Assembly (NCBI GenBank): GCA_964447605.1
Contig: CAYUTA010000019.1
Coordinates: 1 to 41,095, forward strand
Length of the DNA: 41,095 nt
Direction of reading: 5' to 3'
Origin: CAYUTA01 sp964447605
Lineage (GTDB): Bacteria; Bacillota; Clostridia; Christensenellales; CAG-138
The translations under genes were made by a program, and so were the position numbers. How positions within the stretch are numbered: the first letter of the stretch is position 1; every line of letters begins with the position of its first letter. Positions 26,159 through 34,272 of this stretch are shown here, in pieces. The notes under the pieces were generated by a model. The model did not search any database. It was given only the letters and a program-made list of their open reading frames with translations, and was not told the origin of the DNA.

Positions 26159-27064
26159 TCAAACAATCTCGATTTTCATGTGTGCGTTGGTAAAGATGTC
26201 CCGTGCCGCCGGGGTGATGACGGTACCTTTTTTAATCTGCACCGTTCCGCCCTGCTCGCGCACTGTAACCGCCATAGCCTCGGTAACGAGCTTGCCGTCG
26301 AACAATGGCGCGGCGTTTCTCGTCTGCGCCGCGGCGGGCGCCCCGGTTACGGCGCGGCAGGCCGCGTCGCTCTTGCCGACGATGCACGCCGGGGTTGCGC
26401 AGGTTGCGCAGGCCGCGTTGGCCTCGTCAAAGTCAATGTGGCAGGCCAGCGCAAAGTTCTCGCGTACACGCACGATCACGTCGCCCACGGTGGTTGGCCG
26501 CACGCTCTGTATCCGTACGCGCACATGCTCTCCGTCCCGTACGCCGTAGCGGCAGGCATCGCCCGGCGTCATGTGGATATGCGCCCGCGCCACAATCACG
26601 CTGCCCGGCGCGCTGATGCAGCCGCTGTCGCCGACGATCATCACATCGCCCGCGCCCGTCAGATCGCCCGACAGGTTCACCGGCGCCTTCACGCCCAGCG
26701 TGCGGCAGTCCGTCATGGACAGTTCCACCTGCACCGTCCTGCGCTCCGGCCCCAGCACGGCCACGTTCTCGATCACGCCTTTTGCGGTGACAAGTTTGAC
26801 GCGCTGCCGGCTCAGGAATTCGCCGGGCTGGCTCAGATCCCGCTGTTTCTCCAGTTTCGCGCCCGGTGCAAACAACTGCTCCATCGCCCGACGGGTCAGG
26901 TGGACATGCCGCGCGGATACCTCCAGCGGCACGGAGCCGCCGGAAGCGCTTGTGCAGAGGGACGCCGCCTGCCCGGCCGGAACGGGCGATGCGGCGCCGC
27001 CGGCCTTGTTCAGTTCACTGCCGAGCACCTGGCGGATGATTTCCCGAATACTTTGCTCATCCAT
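26159..27064 (-). CDS. pduL: PduL-type phosphotransacylase with extra C-terminal module
   Basis: 301 residues. It converts acetyl-CoA and phosphate to acetyl phosphate and recycles CoA inside the shell. An N-terminal amphipathic helix MDEQSIREIIRQVLGSELNK looks like an encapsulation peptide. The two metal-binding repeats show HVHLTRRAMEQLF and AHIHMTPGDACRYGV with paired His. After the PduL core, a CATCATPAC cluster and a linker lead to a C-terminal module, VTEAMAVTVREQGG...GTVITPAARDIF. That module resembles the start of EutT. Its function is unknown. The gene overlaps eutT by eight bases and has its own GGTG site. Confidence 0.94.
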   Translation of the reverse strand: MDEQSIREIIRQVLGSELNKAGGAASPVPAGQAASLCTSASGGSVPLEVSARHVHLTRRAMEQLFAPGAKLEKQRDLSQPGEFLSRQRVKLVTAKGVIENVAVLGPERRTVQVELSMTDCRTLGVKAPVNLSGDLTGAGDVMIVGDSGCISAPGSVIVARAHIHMTPGDACRYGVRDGEHVRVRIQSVRPTTVGDVIVRVRENFALACHIDFDEANAACATCATPACIVGKSDAACRAVTGAPAAAQTRNAAPLFDGKLVTEAMAVTVREQGGTVQIKKGTVITPAARDIFTNAHMKIEIV

Positions 27065-27725
27065 GGAATTTCACCTCTTTCCGAAAGAGCACATACAGCG
27101 CGCTGCTCAACCGGTTCAGCGCAAGGACGATATCCTCCCGTTCTCCGGGCGGACAGGCCGCCAGCCAATTCAGTTCCAGTTCGCGTGAAAGCGCGCGCAG
27201 GCGGTTGAGCGCCATGGCGAATTCACCCATCCGGTAATCCGGCACCACATGCGGCGGCGCGTGCGACGCACGGTGAATCTGTTCGGCGTCCATGCCGAGC
27301 ATGGTCCAGGCGCCCAGCGGCTCCTGCTTAACCTCCGTGCCGAGGATATTGCGGCACACGGTCAGAATCGAGCCGATATCCCGTACCAATTCCGTGCGTC
27401 TTTGCCGGTCTGCCGCCGCCATCAGGCAGAGCAGCTCCGCCTCAAAGCTGTCCATCTTGCCCCGGAAGCGGATGCGCGGGTCCGTTTTTTTCACCAGCTC
27501 TCCGGCACGGATGTGCGTCATCTCCTCCGGCTTATCAGCCTTTGGCGACCCGGCGGGCGGCTTGGTCCACGTCATCTGCTCCCAGCCCTGTTCGACCAGT
27601 CGAATCTGACGTTCCGCCGCGTACTGCCGGGCCGATTCCGTCACAAACGTACCCGGTTGATACCGGTAGTCACAGCCGCCCAACGGGCACTCACTCCGGA
27701 GTGTCGCTTCCGTCAGGATTTCCAT
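27057..27725 (-). CDS. eutT: EutT-type cobalamin adenosyltransferase
   Basis: 222 residues. It transfers the adenosyl group of ATP to cob(I)alamin, making the cofactor of EutBC. It begins with a small module, ILTEATLRSECPLGG...GTFVTESARQYAAE, seen in EutT proteins. The core motif THIRAGELVKKTDPRIRFRG and DSFEAELL identify the transferase. No HX11CCX2C metal motif as in Salmonella EutT is present. The start at 27725 has only a weak ribosome site, six bases after the eutM stop, so coupling to eutM is likely. Confidence 0.92.
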   Translation of the reverse strand: MEILTEATLRSECPLGGCDYRYQPGTFVTESARQYAAERQIRLVEQGWEQMTWTKPPAGSPKADKPEEMTHIRAGELVKKTDPRIRFRGKMDSFEAELLCLMAAADRQRRTELVRDIGSILTVCRNILGTEVKQEPLGAWTMLGMDAEQIHRASHAPPHVVPDYRMGEFAMALNRLRALSRELELNWLAACPPGEREDIVLALNRLSSALYVLFRKEVKFHG

Positions 27726-27731
27726 ACCGGA

Positions 27732-28028
27732 TTACTGTACGTCGCAGTTGTCCAGCTTCGGCAGAATGTATTCCACCTCGCTGTGGGGACGCGGAATCAC
27801 ATGCACGCTGACCAGCTCGCCAACCTTCGCCGCAGCCGCCGCGCCCGCATCCGTCGCCGCCTTCACCGCGCCAACGTCGCCGCGAACCATCACGGTCACC
27901 AGGCCGCCGCCCACATGTACCTTGCCGATGAGGTTGACGTTGGCCGCCTTCACCATCGCATCCGCCGCCTCAATCGAGCCGACCAGTCCCTTTGTTTCCA
28001 CCATGCCAAGTGCCAATAACGTTGCCAT
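27732..28028 (-). CDS. eutM: BMC shell protein, EutM/PduA type
   Basis: 98 residues, start after a strong AGGAGG. A single canonical BMC domain: ALGMVETKGLVGSIEAADAM, VHVGGGLVTVMVRGDVGAVK and the C-terminal SVHVIPRPHSEVE. It forms the main hexamer of the shell facets. The pore loop is KVHVGGG. It sits between eutE and eutT in the operon. The leading ribosome site is the best in the operon, as suits the most abundant shell part. Confidence 0.96.
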   Translation of the reverse strand: MATLLALGMVETKGLVGSIEAADAMVKAANVNLIGKVHVGGGLVTVMVRGDVGAVKAATDAGAAAAAKVGELVSVHVIPRPHSEVEYILPKLDNCDVQ

Positions 28029-28093
28029 TGTTTTGTAACCTCCTGTCAGATGATCTGTTTTTCCTGTTTATAACCACGCGACGAGCCGCGTTG

Positions 28094-29608
28094 TTAACCG
28101 TTTCGGCCCTTCAGGGCGAACAGCACGCGCCGGGTAATCTCCTCGATCTGCTCCCGCGTCAGGCCGGCGTATTCGCCGCCCGCGCCGCAAATGGAGAGCA
28201 TGCGTCCGGTCGTCACCCTGCCTTCACTGCGCGGCACATGGTTGCGCAGGTCCTCCAGTTCGCGCATGCCATAGGCCACGCGGCGAATGTTGATGAGATT
28301 TTTCGGGGTGATGTTGTCACCGGTGGACGAACTGCCCGCCGCGCCGCAGCCCAGCGTCAACGCCGGGGGCAGGTTCGTGGTCGCGCCCACGCCGCCCAGC
28401 GAGGCGGGGGTATTTACGAGCAGACGGCCCACAGGTTTTTGCAGCGCGAATTCACGGATGACTTTGTCGTTTGCGGAATGGATCGTCATGGTATGTCCCA
28501 CACCCTCGTTTTCGAGGATGGCGATACAGCGTTCACAGGCGCGCTCCCAGTTGTCCTCGACATAGAAGCCCAGCACCGGACAGAGCTTTTCGCGCGAGTA
28601 CGGGTTCTTTTTGCCGACTTCCGTCTGCCGCGCCACAAGCACGCGCGTATCGGCCGGGACCCTGATGCCCGCCATCTCCGCAATCCGCACGGCGGTTTTA
28701 CCGACGATCTGCGGGTTCATGGCGCCGTTGGCGCGCAGCAGGAGCTTGCCCACCCGCTCCGTCTCGTCCGGGTCGAGAAAATAGCCGCCCTGCTTTTTGA
28801 TCTCGTCCACCACGCTCCGCTCGATGATGCGTTCGGTGACAATGCTCTGTTCCGAAGCGCAGATCGTGCCGTTGTCAAAGGTCTTGGAGCTCACAATATG
28901 CCTGACCGCCAGCGGAACATCCGCCGTCCGCTCGATGTATGCCGGGCCGTTGCCCGGTCCGACGCCGATGGCCGGATTGCCGGAGGAATATGCCGCGCGC
29001 ACCATGGCCTCGCCGCCCGTGGCGAGAATCACGCCGACGTCGCGGTGCCTCATCAGCGCCTGCGACGCCTCGATGGTGGGCTCGCTGATGCAGCCGATCA
29101 GGCCCTTGGGCGCGCCTGCGGCCTCCGCCGCGTCCCGAACGATCTCATAGGTCGCCAGAATACACTTCTTCGCACCCGGATGGGGGCTGATGACAATGCC
29201 GTTGCCCGCAATCAGGGAGATGATGGACTTATACAGTACCGTTGAGGTGGGGTTGGTGGACGGAATGATCGCCGCCACCACACCCATGGGTACGCCGATT
29301 TCCAGAATGCCGTCCTCCGGGCATTCCCGGATCAGGCCGACCAGCTCCATGTCCTTGCAGGCATCGTAGCAGATGCGCGAACCCAGCAGGTTCTTGAGCA
29401 CCTTATCCTGCCATCTGCCGTAGCCGGTCTCCTCGTTGGCCATCTTAGCCAGCCGCTCCGCGTTTTCTTCGCCCGCCTCGGCCACGGCGGCCGCCACCGC
29501 CTTCATGCGTGACGGGTCTGTCTTTGCATACGTCTTTTGCGCGGCCTTTGCCGCCGCGATCAGGTCGCGCACCTCTTGAATCGACTGTAAATCCTTATCG
29601 AGTGCCAT
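28094..29608 (-). CDS. eutE: acylating acetaldehyde dehydrogenase
   Basis: 504 residues, start after GGGAGG. It oxidises acetaldehyde with NAD+ and CoA to acetyl-CoA in the microcompartment lumen. The family pattern includes GVVAAIIPSTNPTSTVLYKS, GVGPGNGPAYIE and the catalytic Cys in NGTICASEQSI (about residue 266). The C-terminal helix LTREQIEEITRRVLFALKG is amphipathic and resembles the N-termini of PduL and EutC here, so it may be an encapsulation peptide. It lies after eutL with an 81-base gap. Confidence 0.96.
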   Translation of the reverse strand: MALDKDLQSIQEVRDLIAAAKAAQKTYAKTDPSRMKAVAAAVAEAGEENAERLAKMANEETGYGRWQDKVLKNLLGSRICYDACKDMELVGLIRECPEDGILEIGVPMGVVAAIIPSTNPTSTVLYKSIISLIAGNGIVISPHPGAKKCILATYEIVRDAAEAAGAPKGLIGCISEPTIEASQALMRHRDVGVILATGGEAMVRAAYSSGNPAIGVGPGNGPAYIERTADVPLAVRHIVSSKTFDNGTICASEQSIVTERIIERSVVDEIKKQGGYFLDPDETERVGKLLLRANGAMNPQIVGKTAVRIAEMAGIRVPADTRVLVARQTEVGKKNPYSREKLCPVLGFYVEDNWERACERCIAILENEGVGHTMTIHSANDKVIREFALQKPVGRLLVNTPASLGGVGATTNLPPALTLGCGAAGSSSTGDNITPKNLINIRRVAYGMRELEDLRNHVPRSEGRVTTGRMLSICGAGGEYAGLTREQIEEITRRVLFALKGRNG

Positions 29609-29689
29609 AATTTGCCTCCCTGGTATGTGTGAAATCGCCTGTAAGGTTGCCGGTTTGCCATGGCGGCGATATGTTCCGTATGGTTTTTA

Positions 29690-30343
29690 TCAAAAGCAGG
29701 TCGGATGCTCCGCCACGTCTGTCACCATCTGTGCAAAGGCCTCGCACGCCGCGCGGCATGCCGCCTGATCGCCCGTCAGCAACGCGCCCGCAAAATTCGT
29801 TTCCGTCGGCGGACCGTAGAACTCCGCCATCTGCACGTCCGCCGCCTTCAACGCCGCGTCCACTCCCAGCATGGCCTCCATGGGCGGCGCGATCAAATAC
29901 GCCATGGGCGTTCCCTCCGGTACGTTGGCCTGCCTGGAAAGAAACGATCCGGTGCGGGAGATGCAGTGGGCAAAATAAGGAATCGTGCCCGCGTCGTTGG
30001 CCGAAAAGAAACCGCAGTCGCCGGCCAGATATTCCAGCGCGGCGCTCAGTCCGCTGCGCACCTCGGAGGGCGCTTCCCCCGCGAGAATGCCGATGAATTC
30101 GCCCGCCAGCGCTGTGGACGCGTTGGACGCGCCCGCATAGAAGCCCTTTGCATACGCCACCCGGACGGCGGCCATCTTGGTTGCCGCGTCGACGGCCACA
30201 TAGGACGCATCGTCACAGTCGGTGGTCAGGATGCCGAGACTCCGCTCCGCAGGCAGCAGCCCCAGCGCCTGCTTGAGGCCCTCGTCCGCCTGTGGAATCA
30301 TCCGCACAGACAGCACCTTGACGGGAATTTTATCACCCTTCAT
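29690..30343 (-). CDS. eutL: tandem-BMC shell protein EutL
   Basis: 217 residues from the ATG at 30343, which follows GGGAG and overlaps the eutC stop by 11 bases. Two BMC folds in a permuted tandem: PVKVLSVRMIPQADEGLKQA near the start, SLGILTTDCDDASYVAVDAA, then YLIAPPMEAMLGVDAALKAA and ALLTGDQAACRAACEAF. EutL forms trimers with a gated central pore thought to admit substrate or cofactor. Confidence 0.95.
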   Translation of the reverse strand: MKGDKIPVKVLSVRMIPQADEGLKQALGLLPAERSLGILTTDCDDASYVAVDAATKMAAVRVAYAKGFYAGASNASTALAGEFIGILAGEAPSEVRSGLSAALEYLAGDCGFFSANDAGTIPYFAHCISRTGSFLSRQANVPEGTPMAYLIAPPMEAMLGVDAALKAADVQMAEFYGPPTETNFAGALLTGDQAACRAACEAFAQMVTDVAEHPTCF

Positions 30344-31313
30344 GCCGGTCTCCCTTTCTGCCACAGCGGGCAAAATCCACGCCGCTTGCTTGTTTTTCGA
30401 TCATCTTCCCGATCAGATCCGCAATGTAAGCCCCCGCCTCGACAGCGGAGATGCCGCCCCGGTGGATGTTGCTGACCACCGTCCGGCGCGATTCCGGCAT
30501 GCCGGCGGTGGCCCGGTACGCCATATAGGCGCTCATGCTCTCCGCGGTGGCCAGCCCCGGCCGCTCGCCAATGAGCACGCAGATCACCTTCGGGTGCAGC
30601 GTTTCGCTCAGCTCGTCCATGGACGGCACGCGGCCAAAGCGCACATAGAACGGTGTGCCGACGCTTAGCCCCCTAGCCGTCAGTCCGTCGGTGATGGCGG
30701 GCAAAATGTTGGCCAGGTTGGCCGTGATGGCCGTAGAGCTTAGCCCGCCCGCCGCGTACAGCTGCACATCCACGTCGTGTCGGCATCTCTGCCCGACCAG
30801 TTCCAGCGTCTCCTTGCTGAACATCCGCCCGAGATCCGGTCTGGTCAGATATTCGTCGTGATCGCGGCATAGCGTTTTTATGGTAAACATCCCCAGTTGG
30901 CTAAGCAGCTCCTCCGGCACGTCCCTGGCGACGGCGTCCCTGGCCGCCGCATGGTCGGCACGGAATTGCAGCACCGTGCCGGTCCGCATCCGCGCGCCGC
31001 ACTTGCCGATGCCGATGCGCGCGCTGGTGGCCGCCTGCATGCGCTTGAGCATCTGGGTACGGTTCTCGCCGCACACGCGCAGCTTATCCGGCCGGACGAA
31101 GTCCGGGCAGAGCCGCGCATCCAGCATCAGTCCCTCCGGCGGACGGTCGGCACAGGATGCGTCCGGACCGGCCTCCGCCGCCCAGCAGCTTTCCTCTGTC
31201 ACCGGCCGTGCCGCAGGCTGCGGCGCCGGTTCCGCCGGTCCTGCCGCCGGAACGGACGTCTGCAAACCCTTAATTTCCTGCAGGATCAATTCCACAATTT
31301 GTTCGGTATCCAT
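30333..31313 (-). CDS. eutC: ethanolamine ammonia-lyase small subunit
   Basis: 326 residues, start four bases after the eutB stop, with GAGG before it. With EutB it splits ethanolamine to acetaldehyde and ammonia using adenosylcobalamin. The N-terminus MDTEQIVELILQEIKGLQTS is an amphipathic helix followed by an Ala/Pro-rich linker, a probable encapsulation signal and about 30 residues more than the Escherichia protein. The core shows SARIGIGKCGARMRTGTVLQ, DHDEYLTRPDLGRMF and VCVLIGERPGLATAESMSAY. Confidence 0.95.
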   Translation of the reverse strand: MDTEQIVELILQEIKGLQTSVPAAGPAEPAPQPAARPVTEESCWAAEAGPDASCADRPPEGLMLDARLCPDFVRPDKLRVCGENRTQMLKRMQAATSARIGIGKCGARMRTGTVLQFRADHAAARDAVARDVPEELLSQLGMFTIKTLCRDHDEYLTRPDLGRMFSKETLELVGQRCRHDVDVQLYAAGGLSSTAITANLANILPAITDGLTARGLSVGTPFYVRFGRVPSMDELSETLHPKVICVLIGERPGLATAESMSAYMAYRATAGMPESRRTVVSNIHRGGISAVEAGAYIADLIGKMIEKQASGVDFARCGRKGDRHEG

Positions 31314-31317
31314 CGCG

Positions 31318-32682
31318 TTACCTCATAAAGATCGTCGCGTCGCCCGCGCGGTCGGTCAAACGCCCGTTTTCCATGATGCCGAGCTTCTCCAGCCAGCGCT
31401 CAAATTCCGGGATCGGCCGAAGCCCCAGCGTCTCGCGCACGGCGTTGACGTCCTGACAGGCGTTGGTCTGGTAGTTGAGCATCACGTCGTCCCCTGCGGG
31501 CACCGCAAGAATATAATTCGCGCCCGCGCCGCCCAGCAGTACCGCAAGGGTCTCGATGTGGTTCTGGTCGGCATCCATGTGATTGGTATAACAGCAGTCG
31601 CACCCCATGGGCAGGCCCATCATCTTGGCCATGAAATGGTCCTCCAGCCCCGCGCGGATCACCTGCTTGGAATCATAGAGGTATTCCGGACCGATAAAGC
31701 CCACCACCGTGTTCACCATAAATGGCGAGAACTGCCGCGCAAAGGCGTAGCAACGCGCCTCCATGGTCACCTGATCGGCGCCGTAATGCGCGTCGCTGGA
31801 CAGTTCACTGCCCTGTCCGGTTTCAAAATACAGCACGTTCGGCCCGTTACCCATGCCGCGCACACGCAGCAGCTCCCGCGCTTCCCGCACGGTATCGGCA
31901 CAGAAGCCGAAGGCGGTGTTGCCCTTTTGGCTGCCCGCGATGGATTGGAAAATCAGATCGGTGGGCGCACCCTGCCTGACGGCCTCGATTTGCGTATTGA
32001 TATGCCCCAGCACACAGGTCTGCGTGGGGATTTCGAAGCGATGCTTCACCTCTTCAAAGCGTTTGAGCACCTCGGAGAGCGCATATACCGTGTCCTTCAC
32101 CGGGTTAAGTCCCAGCAGCGCATCGCCGCAGCCATAGGACAGCCCCTCGAACAGCGATGCGGTGATTCCCTCGATGTCGTCGGTGGGATGGTTCGGCTGT
32201 AATCGGGTGGCAAGCGTCCCCCGGCGACCGATGGTGGTATTGCAATGGGCGGTGACGCGCACCTTGTTGGCGCAGTAGATCAGATCCAGATTGCCCATCA
32301 ACTTGGCCACGCCCGCCACCATCTCGGCGGTCATACCCCGCGAAAGCCGCCGGATTTCCGCCTCCGTGGTGTGGTAGGAGAGCAGATGCTCCCGCATCTC
32401 GCCCACAGTCATTCCCTTGATGGAATCGTAGATGGGAATGGACAGCGTGTCCTGATCCATGCGGGTGACCTCGTCGATTTCATAGGGCGCCGCGGGATTT
32501 TCGCGCAGCTCCGAAAGCGGCAGATCGGCCAGAACCATCTTGGCCGCAACACGCTCGAGGTCGCTCTTTGCCGCCACGCCCGCCAGCACGTCGCCGGATT
32601 TGAGTTCGTTGGCGCAGGCCATCACCTGCTTGACGGTGTCAAACGTAAAGGTCTGTCGTTGTAATGTCTTTGTGTAAGCCAT
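31318..32682 (-). CDS. eutB: ethanolamine ammonia-lyase large subunit
   Basis: 454 residues, the same length as in enterics. The start follows GGAAGG by nine bases, six bases after the eutA stop. It is the catalytic barrel of the lyase. The family pattern includes DVLAGVAAKSDLERVAAKMV, LMGNLDLIYCANKVRVTAHC and TTIGRRGTLATRLQPNHPTD. Near the C-terminus is PMGCDCCYTNHMDADQNHIE. All conserved blocks are present, so it should be active. Confidence 0.96.
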   Translation of the reverse strand: MAYTKTLQRQTFTFDTVKQVMACANELKSGDVLAGVAAKSDLERVAAKMVLADLPLSELRENPAAPYEIDEVTRMDQDTLSIPIYDSIKGMTVGEMREHLLSYHTTEAEIRRLSRGMTAEMVAGVAKLMGNLDLIYCANKVRVTAHCNTTIGRRGTLATRLQPNHPTDDIEGITASLFEGLSYGCGDALLGLNPVKDTVYALSEVLKRFEEVKHRFEIPTQTCVLGHINTQIEAVRQGAPTDLIFQSIAGSQKGNTAFGFCADTVREARELLRVRGMGNGPNVLYFETGQGSELSSDAHYGADQVTMEARCYAFARQFSPFMVNTVVGFIGPEYLYDSKQVIRAGLEDHFMAKMMGLPMGCDCCYTNHMDADQNHIETLAVLLGGAGANYILAVPAGDDVMLNYQTNACQDVNAVRETLGLRPIPEFERWLEKLGIMENGRLTDRAGDATIFMR

Positions 32683-32688
32683 AACGGT

Positions 32689-34116
32689 TTACCTTCCGAA
32701 TACGAGTGTCTTGACTACCACGGATACCACCTGGTCGTGCATCAGGGGTTTTCCGATATCAATCCGGTCATGCGCGCGCGCACGAATCCGGTCGATGGCG
32801 ATTACGGGTCTCTGTGTATGCCGCCGCATCACCTGACCAAGCGCCTTGGCCATGTCCTCTTCGATCACCACAATCAGCGGTTTGTCCGGCGCGAGCGCCT
32901 GCTCCGCCCCCCGCGCAATGGCCGCCGCCAGCGTCTGCACCATGGCGTAAGACGGGTCCCGCTCTCCTGTGAACGCTATCGCCGCGTTGTCCTCATCCTG
33001 CTGGCGCAGCAGCCACTTAAGTCGTTCGGTCAGCACCCCGGCCCCGCCATGCGACAGCTTTTGTATTTCCCTGCCCGTCAGGTACAGCACCGGCAGATTC
33101 CGCTGCGGCAGCGCGTCCCGTGCGGCCAGGATGGTGCTGCCGGAAACCGAAGTGGTGTGCGTACCCGCTCCTACCACCGTGGCACGAATGGTTTCCTCCG
33201 AATGCACCAACGTGTGGCCTCGCAGAAACTGCCCGGCGTTGATACTTCGTCCAAGCAGTATGCCGAGATCGCCAAAGCGGAAATCATCGCCGCCGGCAAA
33301 GGCCCCGAATACCGCATCCGCAACGCCGCCGGAAAGGCATATGGCTTCGTAGCCGCCGGATACGTCCAACGCCGCGCTCCCGGGCGTCGTCAACGCCGTA
33401 TAAAGATCGTCCCGCGGCGTCTGACCCGCCATCATGGCCAGCAGCGCCGCCTGCGCATCGGTAAACTCCCGCAGTGCGGTCAGGTTTGTTTCACCCACGG
33501 ACAGCGGAATCCGGTTTCGCCGGCAGATTGCCTGCGCCGCCTTCGTCATGCTGCGTATACGGCCGTTTTCATCCACGCGGACATGCCGTCCGCCCACCTC
33601 GATGCAGCCCGTGGAAACCGCGCCGCCGTTATCAAACAGCGCCGCATTGGACGTGCCGCCGCCAATGTCGATGTTCAGCACACGGCATCGGTTCTTCCGG
33701 CTGTATGCCGCCGCGCCGCTGCCCTTGCCCGCGATGATGGATTCCAGCTCCGGCCCTGCGGTTTCCACCACGAAGTCCCCGGCCAGCGAGGACACGGCCG
33801 ACAAAATTGCGGCGGCGTTGCGCTTCTTTGCCGACTCTCCCGTGATAATCACCGCGCCGGTCGAAACATTCTCAGGGCGCTGGCGCGCCTGCGCAAATTC
33901 ATTTTCCACAATGCGGCGAACCGCGTCGGCGTCGATTTCAAAGTCTCCGCACAGCGGCGTTTCGCAGGGAACGCTGCGGTAAATCACTTGCTTTTGAACA
34001 ATATTGATATCGGGGACGGTGAAATACCCAGCGGTATCCGCAAGGAACAGCCGGGAGAAAATGACCTGCGTGGTCGTCGTGCCGATATCAATGCCAACGC
34101 TCACAATGGACTCCAT
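32689..34116 (-). CDS. eutA: EutA-type ethanolamine ammonia-lyase reactivase
   Basis: 475 residues from the ATG at 34116, eight bases after GGAG; a longer frame from 34182 has no ribosome site and would enter the leader. An actin-like ATPase: SVGIDIGTTTTQVIFSRL near the start and LNIDIGGGTSNAALFDNGG as phosphate 2. It exchanges damaged cobalamin in EutBC for intact adenosylcobalamin. A leader with hairpins and a terminator precedes it. Confidence 0.95.
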   Translation of the reverse strand: MESIVSVGIDIGTTTTQVIFSRLFLADTAGYFTVPDINIVQKQVIYRSVPCETPLCGDFEIDADAVRRIVENEFAQARQRPENVSTGAVIITGESAKKRNAAAILSAVSSLAGDFVVETAGPELESIIAGKGSGAAAYSRKNRCRVLNIDIGGGTSNAALFDNGGAVSTGCIEVGGRHVRVDENGRIRSMTKAAQAICRRNRIPLSVGETNLTALREFTDAQAALLAMMAGQTPRDDLYTALTTPGSAALDVSGGYEAICLSGGVADAVFGAFAGGDDFRFGDLGILLGRSINAGQFLRGHTLVHSEETIRATVVGAGTHTTSVSGSTILAARDALPQRNLPVLYLTGREIQKLSHGGAGVLTERLKWLLRQQDEDNAAIAFTGERDPSYAMVQTLAAAIARGAEQALAPDKPLIVVIEEDMAKALGQVMRRHTQRPVIAIDRIRARAHDRIDIGKPLMHDQVVSVVVKTLVFGR

Positions 34117-34170
34117 ACACCGTTCTCCATTTCCTGTAAATTCGTAACCGGCCGGAGCGGATTGAGATAC

Positions 34171-34199
34171 AAAACAAGCCAAGGCTGAAGTTCAGCCCT
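34171..34199 (-). terminator. intrinsic terminator in the eutA leader
   Basis: On the minus strand AGGGCTGA and TCAGCCTT form an 8-bp stem with a three-base loop. GGCTTGTTTTGT follows. Its first bases lie in the right arm of the second short hairpin upstream, so the two cannot form together. Confidence 0.7.
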
Positions 34200-34235
34200 A
34201 GCCCTCTTGCCCGCGCCGCACCCTGTTGTGCAGCG
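34200..34235 (-). promoter_or_regulatory. paired hairpins of the eutA leader (putative EutV site)
   Basis: Hairpin 1 (34214-34235): an 8-bp stem CGCTGCAC/GTGCGGCG with one G-U pair, loop AACAGG. Hairpin 2 (34200-34212): short stem GGC/GCT, loop AAGAGG. The two are almost adjacent, and hairpin 2 competes with the terminator. This is the architecture of EutV antitermination sites, placed between eutW and eutA. Confidence 0.7.
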
Positions 34236-34272
34236 TTGCGATTCCTGTTATGCGCCGCTTTGCAATCTCTCC

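Noticed and set aside
24888..27208. Long plus-strand open frames opposite pduS, eutN, pduL and eutT
   Set aside because: They are antisense frames over well-identified eut genes, with no ribosome sites and biased Arg/Pro/His composition.
28029..28093. An AACAGG sequence before eutM as a third eut-operon EutV site
   Set aside because: The flanking bases do not form a stem and no terminator follows.
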